56,143 nucleotides of DNA, from NCBI GenBank assembly GCA_030836185.1, contig JAURQH010000004.1, positions 1 through 56,143 of the forward strand, written 5' to 3'. The translations under genes and the position numbers were made by a program. The stretch is from Planctomycetota bacterium. GTDB lineage: Bacteria; Planctomycetota; Planctomycetia; Planctomycetales; Planctomycetaceae. This document shows positions 42,908-51,834 of this stretch, piece by piece (the stretch's first letter is position 1; every line of letters begins with the position of its first letter). Below the pieces are notes generated by a model, which was given only the letters and a program-made list of their open reading frames with translations, did not search any database and was not told where the DNA came from.

Positions 42908-43216
42908 AGTGGTTCCATTCAAAGCGTTCGGTAGAGAATGTCTTATTTTATTGTTGGAGACTCTGTGCATGGTTGCAAGAGGTTGGCGTAGAAAGATCTC
43001 TTCCGAGGTGATGAATTTGATAACTGTCGGGAATATCCAACTCTCAAAGATATTGACCAATGCCAGACAAAGAGTGGCTTTCGTGTAGATTGAGTTAGAT
43101 GAGCGAAGCGAAATCGTAACCCAACTAATCGGTTCAACATCGATCTGTATGTTGGGCTACGGTACGTTAACCCAACATACTTCTACTGCTTCCAACCACC
43201 GATCCGATTGAGTGAA
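42908..43216. other. 309-bp intergenic region holding a palindromic repeat
   Basis: Apart from the sulfatase promoter side on the left, its right half is occupied by the palindromic repeat at 43088-43180. No gene is supported. Confidence 0.5.
43088..43180. repeat. Palindromic intergenic repeat of the TTGGGTTA/TAACCCAA type
   Basis: It contains GTATGTTGGG (43147-43156) and its perfect complement CCCAACATAC (43171-43180) around a 14-nt loop. To the left is a decayed copy, GAGTTAGATGAGCG to GTAACCCAAC. Short repeats of this look (TTGGGTTA, a GCG-rich loop, TAACCCAAC) are widespread between genes in many bacteria, probably as REP-like or non-autonomous elements. Confidence 0.6.
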
Positions 43217-43888
43217 TTAGTATTTGCCCTGCTGAAGTCGGCGTACGAGTTGTGAGTGCTGTTTACGATTGAATTGAGGGGCTGACTTTGGGATCGGTGG
43301 AACGTTGCCCCATTGCGCACTGGTCCTGTCGGGGATTCGATTGAAGAACTGCTGTGGGACTCCTGCCCAGTTGCCTGTAGCAGTTACTTCAGTGCCACCA
43401 GCCACAAGCTGGCCAGAAGAGATGAAATGCATACCATGGAGCGATACGGCGGGCGCATAGCGTTTCGTACCGCCGGAAGGCATTTTTCTTAATTTGCCCA
43501 ATCCACGATCCCAATGACCATAATACATCCAAAGTCGATTGTATTGATCGATTGACACGAACCAATCACGTTCTGATTCAAATGTTGCCACCGTGTCGGA
43601 GTACGAGTGGGGAAAGATAAAAAAACGAGTCGTACGATGTTGCACGGTTACGTGTATGTTTCCAGATGAATCTTTTGTAATCGTGAGCCTCTGTCGTCCA
43701 GTGGGAAATTGATAGTCACCAAGTTTGTCGATGACTTCTCCCGCTTGGAGTCTTGAAGGCTCCGGGACCAAGAAAAATAGTGGAATAAGAAATAGTAATA
43801 GAATGATAATCAGCACACGAATGATGTAATCGAAAGACCGAGTTCTCTTCGTGGATGGTGCATCGTTTCGTTGCTTCGTTTCACGCAT
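43217..43888 (-). CDS. Single-pass membrane protein of unknown function
   Basis: The 223-residue product has a basic N-terminus (about 1-22), one transmembrane helix (VLIIILLLFLIPLFFLV) and a periplasmic domain. That domain holds beta-rich segments (RLTITKDSSGNIHVTVQ, FFIFPHSYSD, WFVSIDQYNRLWMYYG) and a basic, Gln-rich tail. No family was recognised. It is preceded by a 132-bp gap to the exporter operon on the same strand and could be its distal member, but the spacing argues against this. Confidence 0.6.
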   Translation of the reverse strand: MRETKQRNDAPSTKRTRSFDYIIRVLIIILLLFLIPLFFLVPEPSRLQAGEVIDKLGDYQFPTGRQRLTITKDSSGNIHVTVQHRTTRFFIFPHSYSDTVATFESERDWFVSIDQYNRLWMYYGHWDRGLGKLRKMPSGGTKRYAPAVSLHGMHFISSGQLVAGGTEVTATGNWAGVPQQFFNRIPDRTSAQWGNVPPIPKSAPQFNRKQHSQLVRRLQQGKY

Positions 43889-44020
43889 ACAATAACACCA
43901 TGACTCGAGTAAGCTAATAAAGGATAGGAGGAATTCAATTCTGTCACAACAACTTAAAATTCTATATTGAGACTAACCCGACATGTAAAGATTCGTCAAC
44001 ATCCAATTTCCAGAAGCCAA

Positions 44021-46228
44021 TCACACACGAAACGTGGCGTTCACCCAGCGGCGAAAACGTGTCAATAGCGTCATCGAATCGACTCGAATGCGGGCTGTGC
44101 CACGCATTCCCGGAGGAATTATTTGTGTTGGCTCTGACCACCGAACACGAACTTCCCAGAGAGGATTGACGGGCGCACTGGTCCCATCCACTCTGGGAAC
44201 AATGACAATACTCTCATCGGGCAGGAACTGATCGGGAACTGTTTCCTGACGAGTGCGTCCAATCGCGCTGACGTGACCTTTAATCACGCCCAAGGTACTT
44301 GCCGTCGGTAGCAATGAAGCCTGTTGACCGCGTTTGATCAATTGCAGGGTTTGTTCATCGGCAAGCAAAGTGGCCTGCATCTTTTCAGGCAGCCCGATGG
44401 TGCAAAGCAATGTCCCCGCTTCGATCTGGCATCCTGAATTCTGAGGACTGAAAGGCGAGCCGTTGTAGTAAGAGAGTTCTAAATTGTTTTCGCTGGGTGG
44501 ATGTGAAATTGGTGGTGGATACACGATGCCATCGATGGATGCGAAACCGGTTAACTGAGATTTCTGATTGATTTTTTGCTGGTATTGTTTTTGGAGGTCA
44601 TCTAGTAACTTTTGAGCGAGTGGGATTTGATTTTGAATTTCAACAGACTGTGAGCTTCTTTGTTCGAGGCTTCGGAGGCGCGTTTTTTGGACTTCAAGTT
44701 GACCGCTGAGTTCTTCCAACTCGTATTCCAAGGTGTCATTCTCCAACTCGTAGATTAAATCTCCGGCAGAAACCGTAGAGTTCTCGACAATGGCTGACTT
44801 CAATCGTCCAGGATGGTAAGCGTACACATGTTGTGCTTCGTACGGCTCGATGAGTGCCGGACAATAGACGTAAGTCGGCAATGGCACGAAGCCGCAAAAC
44901 AGAGCGAGCAACAAACTACCGAGAAATGTACACGCCATCCGAAATGGTCTCATTTGAGCGCGGGCGAGTGGATCACTCAGCAATTGCCCCGTTCTTTTTA
45001 TGGGTGGGCCTATGATGCCTGAAAGTACGATGATCAATAACGGTGGGAAAAACACAGCCAGTTTATGTTGCTCCAGAAATTGATAAACAAACCACAATAT
45101 CATTGTCAGCAGACAAAGCCGAAAGACTGTGGAAGCGAAACCGTAAACACAAAACAAAAATGTATGTCGTTTGGACGATGGTAATTCCTGGCGAGACGAC
45201 TTGAGGCCTAGGCAAACCGACTTCAAAGTCATTTTCCACCAACTGGATGAACGCTGTTTGAGGTTGGGAATATTGACCAAATCGGAGAGAATGTAGTAAC
45301 CATCATAGCGCAGAAACGGATTTCCGTTAATCAACACCGTCGAGATGGAGCAAACCAGCATTACGTTCAAGCAGGCAGCGTTGAAGATCCCCGGAGAGCT
45401 ATTCCACCACAAGAATGTGGCCACCGCCGCCAAAACCATCTCCATGTACATACCTGCCGCTGAAATAATCACACGTTTCATTCTCTGTGGAATCAACCAG
45501 GCATCAGACACATCGCAAAAGAGCGTCGGAATACACATCAGAAACATTACTCCGATTTGATGACAACGTCCTCCATACTTTCGGCATGACGCCGCATGCC
45601 CCAATTCGTGAAACACTTTCACAATGGCAAGAACCGCGAGCAGCAACAGAAAGTTCTTGCCTTCGAAGAACGACTGCATCTGAGGGAGCCGGGCATTGAC
45701 CGACTCTCGGTTGATAATCACCAATGAGAGTGCCGTTGAAAACAGAATCAATGAAAACAGGAACCCCGCGAAAGTAAAGAGACCTCCCAAACAGGCTGTC
45801 ACTTTCTCCAAAATCGGACCGGGAGAGACTCCCGGTCCTCGGATCGCTAATGGATTTGACCACAGTGCCAACGAACGATGAAACCGGTTCTTCTTGCGTC
45901 GTATCTGTAGAGGGATCGCCTGAGCGGGAGCATCCGAGACAAGCAGGCCTTCTGCATAAAGTCGTGAGAGGAACGCCATCAATTGCTGCATTTCAAGATG
46001 CAGCGGGCTGAACAGAGCGTTGTAATGCCTTTGAATATCGATAAGACTTCTGGACCCATCAAGTCCATTGAGGAGTTCATGCTCCTCTCGGTTTAAGCGA
46101 AAATATCTGAGCGTGACGGGATCGCGAATAATCCAGATTTTCTCCGCCGAAGAACTGGAATCGCGAACTTCCAAATCTGGGCGAAGGCGCAGCCGAAGTG
46201 GACGTGTTGCAGATGATTCAGTCAACAT
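44021..46228 (-). CDS. PqqD-like / M50 peptidase / HlyD fusion of an export system
   Basis: The 735-residue protein has three modules. Residues 10-100 form a PqqD-like winged helix (LRPDLEVRD, then RYFRLNREEHELL), a peptide-binding fold. Residues 140-450 hold about six transmembrane helices with the M50 site-2-protease zinc motif HELGH (207-211) and the third ligand Asp309 in RYDGYYILSD. Residues 460-735 are a HlyD-type adaptor with a lipoyl half (PALIEPYEAQHV) and a coiled coil (YELEELSGQLEVQKTRLRSLEQ). It is the last gene of a three-gene leftward operon with two other HlyD proteins, 18 nt after the previous one. The layout suggests a membrane-embedded protease-adaptor that processes or guides an exported protein. 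Confidence 0.82.
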   Translation of the reverse strand: MLTESSATRPLRLRLRPDLEVRDSSSSAEKIWIIRDPVTLRYFRLNREEHELLNGLDGSRSLIDIQRHYNALFSPLHLEMQQLMAFLSRLYAEGLLVSDAPAQAIPLQIRRKKNRFHRSLALWSNPLAIRGPGVSPGPILEKVTACLGGLFTFAGFLFSLILFSTALSLVIINRESVNARLPQMQSFFEGKNFLLLLAVLAIVKVFHELGHAASCRKYGGRCHQIGVMFLMCIPTLFCDVSDAWLIPQRMKRVIISAAGMYMEMVLAAVATFLWWNSSPGIFNAACLNVMLVCSISTVLINGNPFLRYDGYYILSDLVNIPNLKQRSSSWWKMTLKSVCLGLKSSRQELPSSKRHTFLFCVYGFASTVFRLCLLTMILWFVYQFLEQHKLAVFFPPLLIIVLSGIIGPPIKRTGQLLSDPLARAQMRPFRMACTFLGSLLLALFCGFVPLPTYVYCPALIEPYEAQHVYAYHPGRLKSAIVENSTVSAGDLIYELENDTLEYELEELSGQLEVQKTRLRSLEQRSSQSVEIQNQIPLAQKLLDDLQKQYQQKINQKSQLTGFASIDGIVYPPPISHPPSENNLELSYYNGSPFSPQNSGCQIEAGTLLCTIGLPEKMQATLLADEQTLQLIKRGQQASLLPTASTLGVIKGHVSAIGRTRQETVPDQFLPDESIVIVPRVDGTSAPVNPLWEVRVRWSEPTQIIPPGMRGTARIRVDSMTLLTRFRRWVNATFRV

Positions 46229-46246
46229 GTCGCTCCTACAAATTTG

Positions 46247-47125
46247 TTAAGGTTTCTTGGCGGCATGGATTTCTAACTTGGCAGACATTCCCGGAAAGAG
46301 AGTTCCTTTGGAGTTATCGATCTCGACCCAAATGCGTCGTTCACCCGAGACGGGATTCGCTTCAGGACTGACAAACCCGATTTGAACGCTCAGGTTGACA
46401 TTTTCACGACCTTCACGAATCAGCGTTAACTCGGCATCCTGACCCATCAATTCGTCTGGCAGATATTTTAAGGGAACAAACCCCGCCACTCGCAGCCGAT
46501 CAAGACGCACCACTCTGACGAGCCTTCGCCCTGTTTCAACCCATTCCCCTTCATTCACATCCACTTCGACCACCATCCCTTTAATGGGAGATCGAACCTG
46601 ACGACGATCTAATTTATCTTTGGCCGACAGCAACATGTTTTCGGCCAGTTCTGCTTCTTTCTTAGCCAGTTCCAAATCAAACTCGGCTTTGGCGATTTCA
46701 GATTCCGTTTTTTGAGCGAGAAATTTGAGTTCTTCAATTTCCTCCTCAGGGATACTTTTGGGATACTTCGCACGGGATTCTTCTTTTCGTTTCAATTTCG
46801 ATTTGGCCGCACCTTCGGCTTTTTGGGCGATCTCAATTTCGATGGTATTCTTTGACTTCAAACGGGCAATTTCCAGTTCCTTGGTCGCACGTGTTACATC
46901 AATACTTTCTTGAGTGTCATCCAAGCGTACCAGCATCGTTCCCCGATCAATAAGCTGACCTTCTTTGACGAGCAGTTCGAAGCAGCGTCCCGATTCGGGA
47001 GCTGCTAAATCGGCTTCATCCAATAATGTCACTTGTACAAATTTAACGGGGATCGACTGCGACTCTGCTAACCCAACTTGCATCGTCAACAATAAAAAGG
47101 ACCCGACAACGACTAATACTTTCAT
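46247..47125 (-). CDS. HlyD-family periplasmic adaptor
   Basis: The 292-residue protein has a signal peptide (MKVLVVVGSFLLLTMQVGLA) and the adaptor fold. A lipoyl-like half-domain (AAPESGRCFELLVKEGQLID) leads to a long coiled coil (about 75-165, ELEIARLKSKNTIEIEIAQK onwards), then DRRQVRSPIKGMVVEVDVNEGEWV and the beta-barrel ending in FPGMSAKLEIH. Adaptors of this type link an inner-membrane transporter to a TolC channel. ATG at 47125 is chosen because it gives the signal peptide; the longer open frame from 47206 would overlap the upstream gene. It lies 28 nt after the GAF-HlyD gene. Confidence 0.88.
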   Translation of the reverse strand: MKVLVVVGSFLLLTMQVGLAESQSIPVKFVQVTLLDEADLAAPESGRCFELLVKEGQLIDRGTMLVRLDDTQESIDVTRATKELEIARLKSKNTIEIEIAQKAEGAAKSKLKRKEESRAKYPKSIPEEEIEELKFLAQKTESEIAKAEFDLELAKKEAELAENMLLSAKDKLDRRQVRSPIKGMVVEVDVNEGEWVETGRRLVRVVRLDRLRVAGFVPLKYLPDELMGQDAELTLIREGRENVNLSVQIGFVSPEANPVSGERRIWVEIDNSKGTLFPGMSAKLEIHAAKKP

Positions 47126-47153
47126 GAACCTTCTCGCCTGAGAGAGAACTAAA

Positions 47154-49166
47154 TCAGAACAACAGATATTTCTGAACCCATTCATACAGATCGTGAAATA
47201 AAACATACCCTAACGCCCGGGAACCGCAATCGATGCGAACAGTCACTCCGGCACCCGAGACAGGATCAAAAGTCTCCGGCAAAGTCATCGCAACAGTGGC
47301 TCGAAAATAATGTAACATGTCTGGATCAATTTCAGATCGTCGCGCAATTTGATTTTCCACAAGAGTTGCTTGAAAAACCTGCCCCACGTTCGCATCTGGC
47401 GAAAAGTCAATCATCAGTTGTCCGGAGTGCTTGCTGAGTGCCCGACGAATATGCCCCATCTCTTCTTCGGGAATCTTCACTTCTAATTGCCAGTCTCCCT
47501 CTACATCGGCCAGAGTCAGCAGAACTTGTCCCGCGTCTACAGGTCGGGAATTGAGCAGTTCTTGAGGATTCCAGGTGAGTAAGGTTCCCGAGATCGGTGA
47601 CAATATTTCCAGTTGGCTCTCTTTCGTTTTCAAAATTCCCCATTGGGTGGTCAACGACTCTTTTTTGATGCTCAGTTCATTCGCTTCGGCGGCAAGTTCA
47701 TCGGCGTCGGAGGAATCTGAACTGTTGCGAATGATTTGTGACCGTAATGTTTGAAGCGTCGTTAAACGCGTTCCCACTCGTTCGAGTTCTCCACGAACTT
47801 CCTCAAGTTTCAGTTTCAAGTCGAGGTCGTCGAGTGTCAGCAGACGCTGATCGGCCACGATGGGTTGATCGTCCTGAAAATGGACTTCACTCACAAAGGC
47901 TTTCATGGGTGCGAAAACATGGTGTTGATCGACGGGTTGAAGTTGCCCAGTCGATCGGACTCGAAACTTTGCCGGCACAAACACGAGTAGCAACGTCACC
48001 AAGAAAACTGAGACAAGAGCCCATCGCCAAGCCGTTCGTTTTGGTTGAAACGGTGTCCGAATCAGTGAAAGCCAGGCATGAAGAAACCATCTTCCGGGTA
48101 AATTTTCCCAATAGGCGGCACGCACAATTGCGGGTGCCGATAACTCAGCGACTCTTTGGAAACGTGAAAAAGCGGAGGTTTCGAGGTCACCCCGAAAGTT
48201 TTCCGCGACTAATAATCCTGCAACAGCGTTTTGACCGGTCGTTTGGTCAGCATCGGCCGACTTGAGAGGAATGGCGTAGAAAATTCGAGCGTGCGTCGCA
48301 TCGAGAACTTGACTCAGCTTCTCTTCGACGAGAGGAGCAAGAACCTGCTCCACCTCTCCGTCATAACGCAGTTCTTGGTTGGCACTCGTCAGCAAGCGGG
48401 ATAAATCTTGTAGCTTTTGCAGGGTTAAAGAATGTCGAGATGGGTCATCCGTGGTAGAGACCAATCGAACTCGGCATTGTTTTCCCGAACCAAGTAAGAG
48501 AGTTAACCGATCAAATCCGCAAAGCTCACGTCCCGCATCGATGATGTGAGCGTAGACATCTGAAGGATCCCAATATTTTTGTAATGTGCAAGCATACTCT
48601 TCGAACCGATGCCACTGCTGATTTTCTTCTTCCAGTTGTTGGAGCTTTTGATGTTTGAGACATTCTCCATACAACTCTGCCAACATGGATAGAAATGCTT
48701 CCCCGGATTCCAGATCGTCTTCGTTTGGTTGATGAAGTTCTAACAGAGCGACAGATTGTCCCTCGACGACAAACGGTTTTAACATCACCTTACTCAGCGA
48801 TTCAGACGATGTGGGAGAGGTAGACTCCGTGGAAGACAAACTGCTCCAAGGAACAACTTGATATTCCCCAGACTCGAGGACCGCATGACGAACCGGTTCC
48901 AAGCTTTCGCAATGCGACTTCCGAAGAGGTTGTCCCTGCTGTGTCTGTGGAACTAGCACGTTTCCTTCATCTTCACGAACCGACTTCCAAATCAGCCCTC
49001 CACGAGCATGAAAACCAGCCACTGCATGTTGGACGATTGCTTTTTCGTAAGTCGCTACATCGACTTGGCTTCTAAGCAATTCCGCCAAAATCAGGATGCG
49101 ATCTTCAAAATTGGATGGATTGTGTGGCGAATTAGAAGAGGACGTAAACTCGGAGGAAGGAGCCAT
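47154..49166 (-). CDS. GAF-domain/HlyD fusion protein
   Basis: The 670-residue protein is the first gene of the exporter operon. The N-terminal 370 residues are cytoplasmic and contain a GAF-like region (YAHIIDAGRELCGFDRLTLLLG near 210, then IFYAIPLKSADADQ near 300), a fold for sensing small ligands or for dimerisation. One transmembrane helix follows (ALVSVFLVTLLLVFVPA, near 395). The periplasmic part is HlyD-like, with HHVFAPMKAFVSEVHF (lipoyl half), a coiled coil (LKLEEVRGELERVGTRLTTLQ) and SPISGTLLTW. Fusion of a sensor domain to an adaptor suggests that export responds to a cytoplasmic signal. ATG at 49166 has no strong Shine-Dalgarno. Confidence 0.8.
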   Translation of the reverse strand: MAPSSEFTSSSNSPHNPSNFEDRILILAELLRSQVDVATYEKAIVQHAVAGFHARGGLIWKSVREDEGNVLVPQTQQGQPLRKSHCESLEPVRHAVLESGEYQVVPWSSLSSTESTSPTSSESLSKVMLKPFVVEGQSVALLELHQPNEDDLESGEAFLSMLAELYGECLKHQKLQQLEEENQQWHRFEEYACTLQKYWDPSDVYAHIIDAGRELCGFDRLTLLLGSGKQCRVRLVSTTDDPSRHSLTLQKLQDLSRLLTSANQELRYDGEVEQVLAPLVEEKLSQVLDATHARIFYAIPLKSADADQTTGQNAVAGLLVAENFRGDLETSAFSRFQRVAELSAPAIVRAAYWENLPGRWFLHAWLSLIRTPFQPKRTAWRWALVSVFLVTLLLVFVPAKFRVRSTGQLQPVDQHHVFAPMKAFVSEVHFQDDQPIVADQRLLTLDDLDLKLKLEEVRGELERVGTRLTTLQTLRSQIIRNSSDSSDADELAAEANELSIKKESLTTQWGILKTKESQLEILSPISGTLLTWNPQELLNSRPVDAGQVLLTLADVEGDWQLEVKIPEEEMGHIRRALSKHSGQLMIDFSPDANVGQVFQATLVENQIARRSEIDPDMLHYFRATVAMTLPETFDPVSGAGVTVRIDCGSRALGYVLFHDLYEWVQKYLLF

Positions 49167-49428
49167 CTTCGCTGTAACCGCCTGAATTTAAGCCGAAGGA
49201 GAGGAACAAAGAGCCTCCAAATGTAGCAAATCCAACGCCCTGTGGTGGTGAAAATTGCAGAATTCGAGGTCAATTCATCGAGTGTTAATTTAGGTAATCA
49301 TTGAGGGTTTTTACTGTTCTACTGAATTTGACGAAAGATTTGGTTCCACATAGGTCGATCTAATCAACAGTGCTGCCCCTGGGAACTTTGTAAATACCTA
49401 TTGTTAGTGGAAATTGGCTGTCTATTCC
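49167..49428. promoter_or_regulatory. Divergent promoter region of the export operon and tolC-like gene
   Basis: About 262 bp separate the leftward GAF-HlyD operon from the rightward TolC-family gene. The region is AT-rich towards the TolC side and must carry both promoters. No clear operator was found. Confidence 0.45.
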
Positions 49429-51801
49429 ATGAATTTCCGGTCCGTTTACATCAAAATCTTGCTGATGCTGCCGGGATTTCTCAATCTTGGTTGTCACAGT
49501 AGCCTATTGCATAAGAATAAAGTTGCCGATCACGAACCCGGGTATCAGCAGCTAAAGTGGGAAGAGTCGTACACCAGTCATAACATCGGGAAATACGAAC
49601 ATCTGAATCCCAGTAGTCTGCAGACGGAAGAACCCTGGAGCGTTCGTCGAGAGCTTCCCGAGGATTATTTAGACCTCACTTTAGAAGAGGCTCTTCAAAT
49701 TGCTTTGCAAAATGCCACCATTCTTCACGATCTGGGTGGTACGATTCTCACGGCACCATCGACGCTTGAAACAATCCATGATCGCGCGGTGATAGAAACC
49801 GACCCTCAATTGGGAGTCGAAGCCGCATTGAGTCAATTTGATGCTCAACTGCGTTCCCAAGCGATGTTCCAGAATAATGATCGCCCCTTCAACAACTTTT
49901 TCGTGGGTGGAGGAACACAACTCTTCCAGCAGGACGCTCATGATTATCTGTTAGAACTTTCCAAGAAGACGGCAACGGGAACTCAATTTTCCGCACGCAA
50001 CATGGTGGATTACGATTCCAATAATCGCGCACAGAACTTATACCCCAACTCGTGGGGAACTCAAATTGAAATGGAAGTCCGACAACCTCTGATGCAGGGT
50101 GCGGGAACGCAATTCAATCGAATCGCAGGCCCTAATGGACGTCCTGGAGTCATCGAGGGAATTGTCATCGCCCGCATCAATACCGACATGGCCATTTCTG
50201 ACTTTGAAATTGGCATGCGAGACTTCATCAGTAATGTGGAAAACGCGTATTGGGATCTCTTCTACGCGTATCGCTTACTTGATACTTCACTCGCCGCTCG
50301 CGACCAAAGCTTGAAGACGTGGAAATCGACCATCTCGCGAATCGATCAAAAGGGAATCACTGCCGCAAAAGAAGCTCAGGCTCGTGAACAGTATTATCGG
50401 TTCGAAGAAGACATGTTCAATGCGTTGGCAGGACGGCAGCAAAACGCCACTCAAACCGGCAACGGAAGTCGTCCCGGTACATTTACCGGGTCGGGAGGGT
50501 TGTATGTTGCCGAACGTCGCTTACGACTCTTGATGGGCTTGCCGATGAAAGAAGAGTCTGTCATTCGACCAGTTTCAGAGCCCAAAGTGATGCCGATAGA
50601 GTACGATTGGAACGCATTGATCAATGAGGCAATCGCTCAGCGTCCTGAATTGAAAAAACAGCGACAGGCGTTGAAGAGTCTGGAGTTACAGAAAGAGGCG
50701 AGTCAGCAGTTCAAAAAGCCACGTCTCGACATGTTCGGAAGATATCGATTTCGTGGATTTGGCGATAACCTCGTCGGTGACACAGACACCGGGGCGACCA
50801 GTCTGAATCGGGGAGCCACCGAAAACCTGTTTGGTGGCGATTTTCAAGAATGGGAGTTGGGAGTCGAAATGACGGTCCCCATCGGAACTCGCCAAGGACA
50901 TGCTGCTGTGACCAATCTTGAAATCCGAATTGCTCGCGAACGGGCTTTGTTACAACAACAGGAACGTCAAATTGCTCACGACTTGAGTAACGCAGTCGCC
51001 GACCTGGAGCGAGCCCAGGAACTGAACAAGATCAGTTTCAACCGTCTCATCTCTGCCCAACAGCGATTCTCATCACTCAATGAAGACACTGATTCTCCTG
51101 ACGAAATTCTGGATGCCCAAACGCGTCTTGCCGACGCGAAAGCCAGCTACTACCGATCATTAGTCGAACATGAAGCCGCTCTTCGAAACATCCACTTTGA
51201 AAAGGGAAGTTTGCTCCCGTTTCGGAATGTGATTTTGACGGACAACTATTCGTCAGTCGGTGAAACCTACTGGAATGGCTCTCAACAGAGTTCGATCAGT
51301 ATTGGAGAGATTGAACCTCAAGAACCACTTCCGACTTCTCCATCTATGGATCAAGAAACTCAAGGAGACACGTCCATCGCGCTTGAACCGGCATTAACCG
51401 ATGTTCCCGTCGAGACAACCAGTTCCTTCGAGAATCCGTTCCTGCCTGAACCCTCAGTCCCTGTTTCAGTGCCTCGAAAATCTGAAAATATACCTCCGCT
51501 GCCAGAGACAACTTCGAATGGCCCTCGACCTTTCCCACTGGAAGAAACCGAAGAGGACGCCCAGATTGAAATTCTACGCGTCTCTCATCACCCAATGATT
51601 CAAGCTCCTGCACAAGATTCGAAAGACACTCCCTCTCAACAGAACGTGTCGAACGCTGCCGAACTGGGAAAAGAGATTCGATTTTTTGATGACCGAGAAG
51701 AAACGAAATCACCCATGCCACCAAAAGCACCTCAACGAACTGAGAAAACCCCCGTTCCCTCGCAGCCAGCGACTCCCTGGTATGAGTGGAATATCGAGTA
51801 A
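49429..51801 (+). CDS. TolC-family outer-membrane lipoprotein with long C-terminal tail
   Basis: The 790-residue product has a lipoprotein signal with lipobox LNLGC (Cys near 22). TolC-like repeats follow: DLTLEEALQIALQNA near residue 83, paired helical segments such as FISNVENAYWDLFYAYRLLDTSLAARDQS, RPELKKQRQALKSLELQKEASQ, and the closing LADAKASYYRSLVEHEAALRNI near 580. It should form the outer-membrane channel of the adjacent HlyD/M50 system. The last 160 residues are Pro/Glu/Ser-rich and probably disordered. ATG at 49429 gives the signal peptide; an in-frame TTG lies at 49414. It converges with the secA-like gene, 33 nt apart. Confidence 0.86.
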   Translation: MNFRSVYIKILLMLPGFLNLGCHSSLLHKNKVADHEPGYQQLKWEESYTSHNIGKYEHLNPSSLQTEEPWSVRRELPEDYLDLTLEEALQIALQNATILHDLGGTILTAPSTLETIHDRAVIETDPQLGVEAALSQFDAQLRSQAMFQNNDRPFNNFFVGGGTQLFQQDAHDYLLELSKKTATGTQFSARNMVDYDSNNRAQNLYPNSWGTQIEMEVRQPLMQGAGTQFNRIAGPNGRPGVIEGIVIARINTDMAISDFEIGMRDFISNVENAYWDLFYAYRLLDTSLAARDQSLKTWKSTISRIDQKGITAAKEAQAREQYYRFEEDMFNALAGRQQNATQTGNGSRPGTFTGSGGLYVAERRLRLLMGLPMKEESVIRPVSEPKVMPIEYDWNALINEAIAQRPELKKQRQALKSLELQKEASQQFKKPRLDMFGRYRFRGFGDNLVGDTDTGATSLNRGATENLFGGDFQEWELGVEMTVPIGTRQGHAAVTNLEIRIARERALLQQQERQIAHDLSNAVADLERAQELNKISFNRLISAQQRFSSLNEDTDSPDEILDAQTRLADAKASYYRSLVEHEAALRNIHFEKGSLLPFRNVILTDNYSSVGETYWNGSQQSSISIGEIEPQEPLPTSPSMDQETQGDTSIALEPALTDVPVETTSSFENPFLPEPSVPVSVPRKSENIPPLPETTSNGPRPFPLEETEEDAQIEILRVSHHPMIQAPAQDSKDTPSQQNVSNAAELGKEIRFFDDREETKSPMPPKAPQRTEKTPVPSQPATPWYEWNIE

Positions 51802-51834
51802 TAGATTGATTGGCGATTCTGAATTCGCTTTGGA

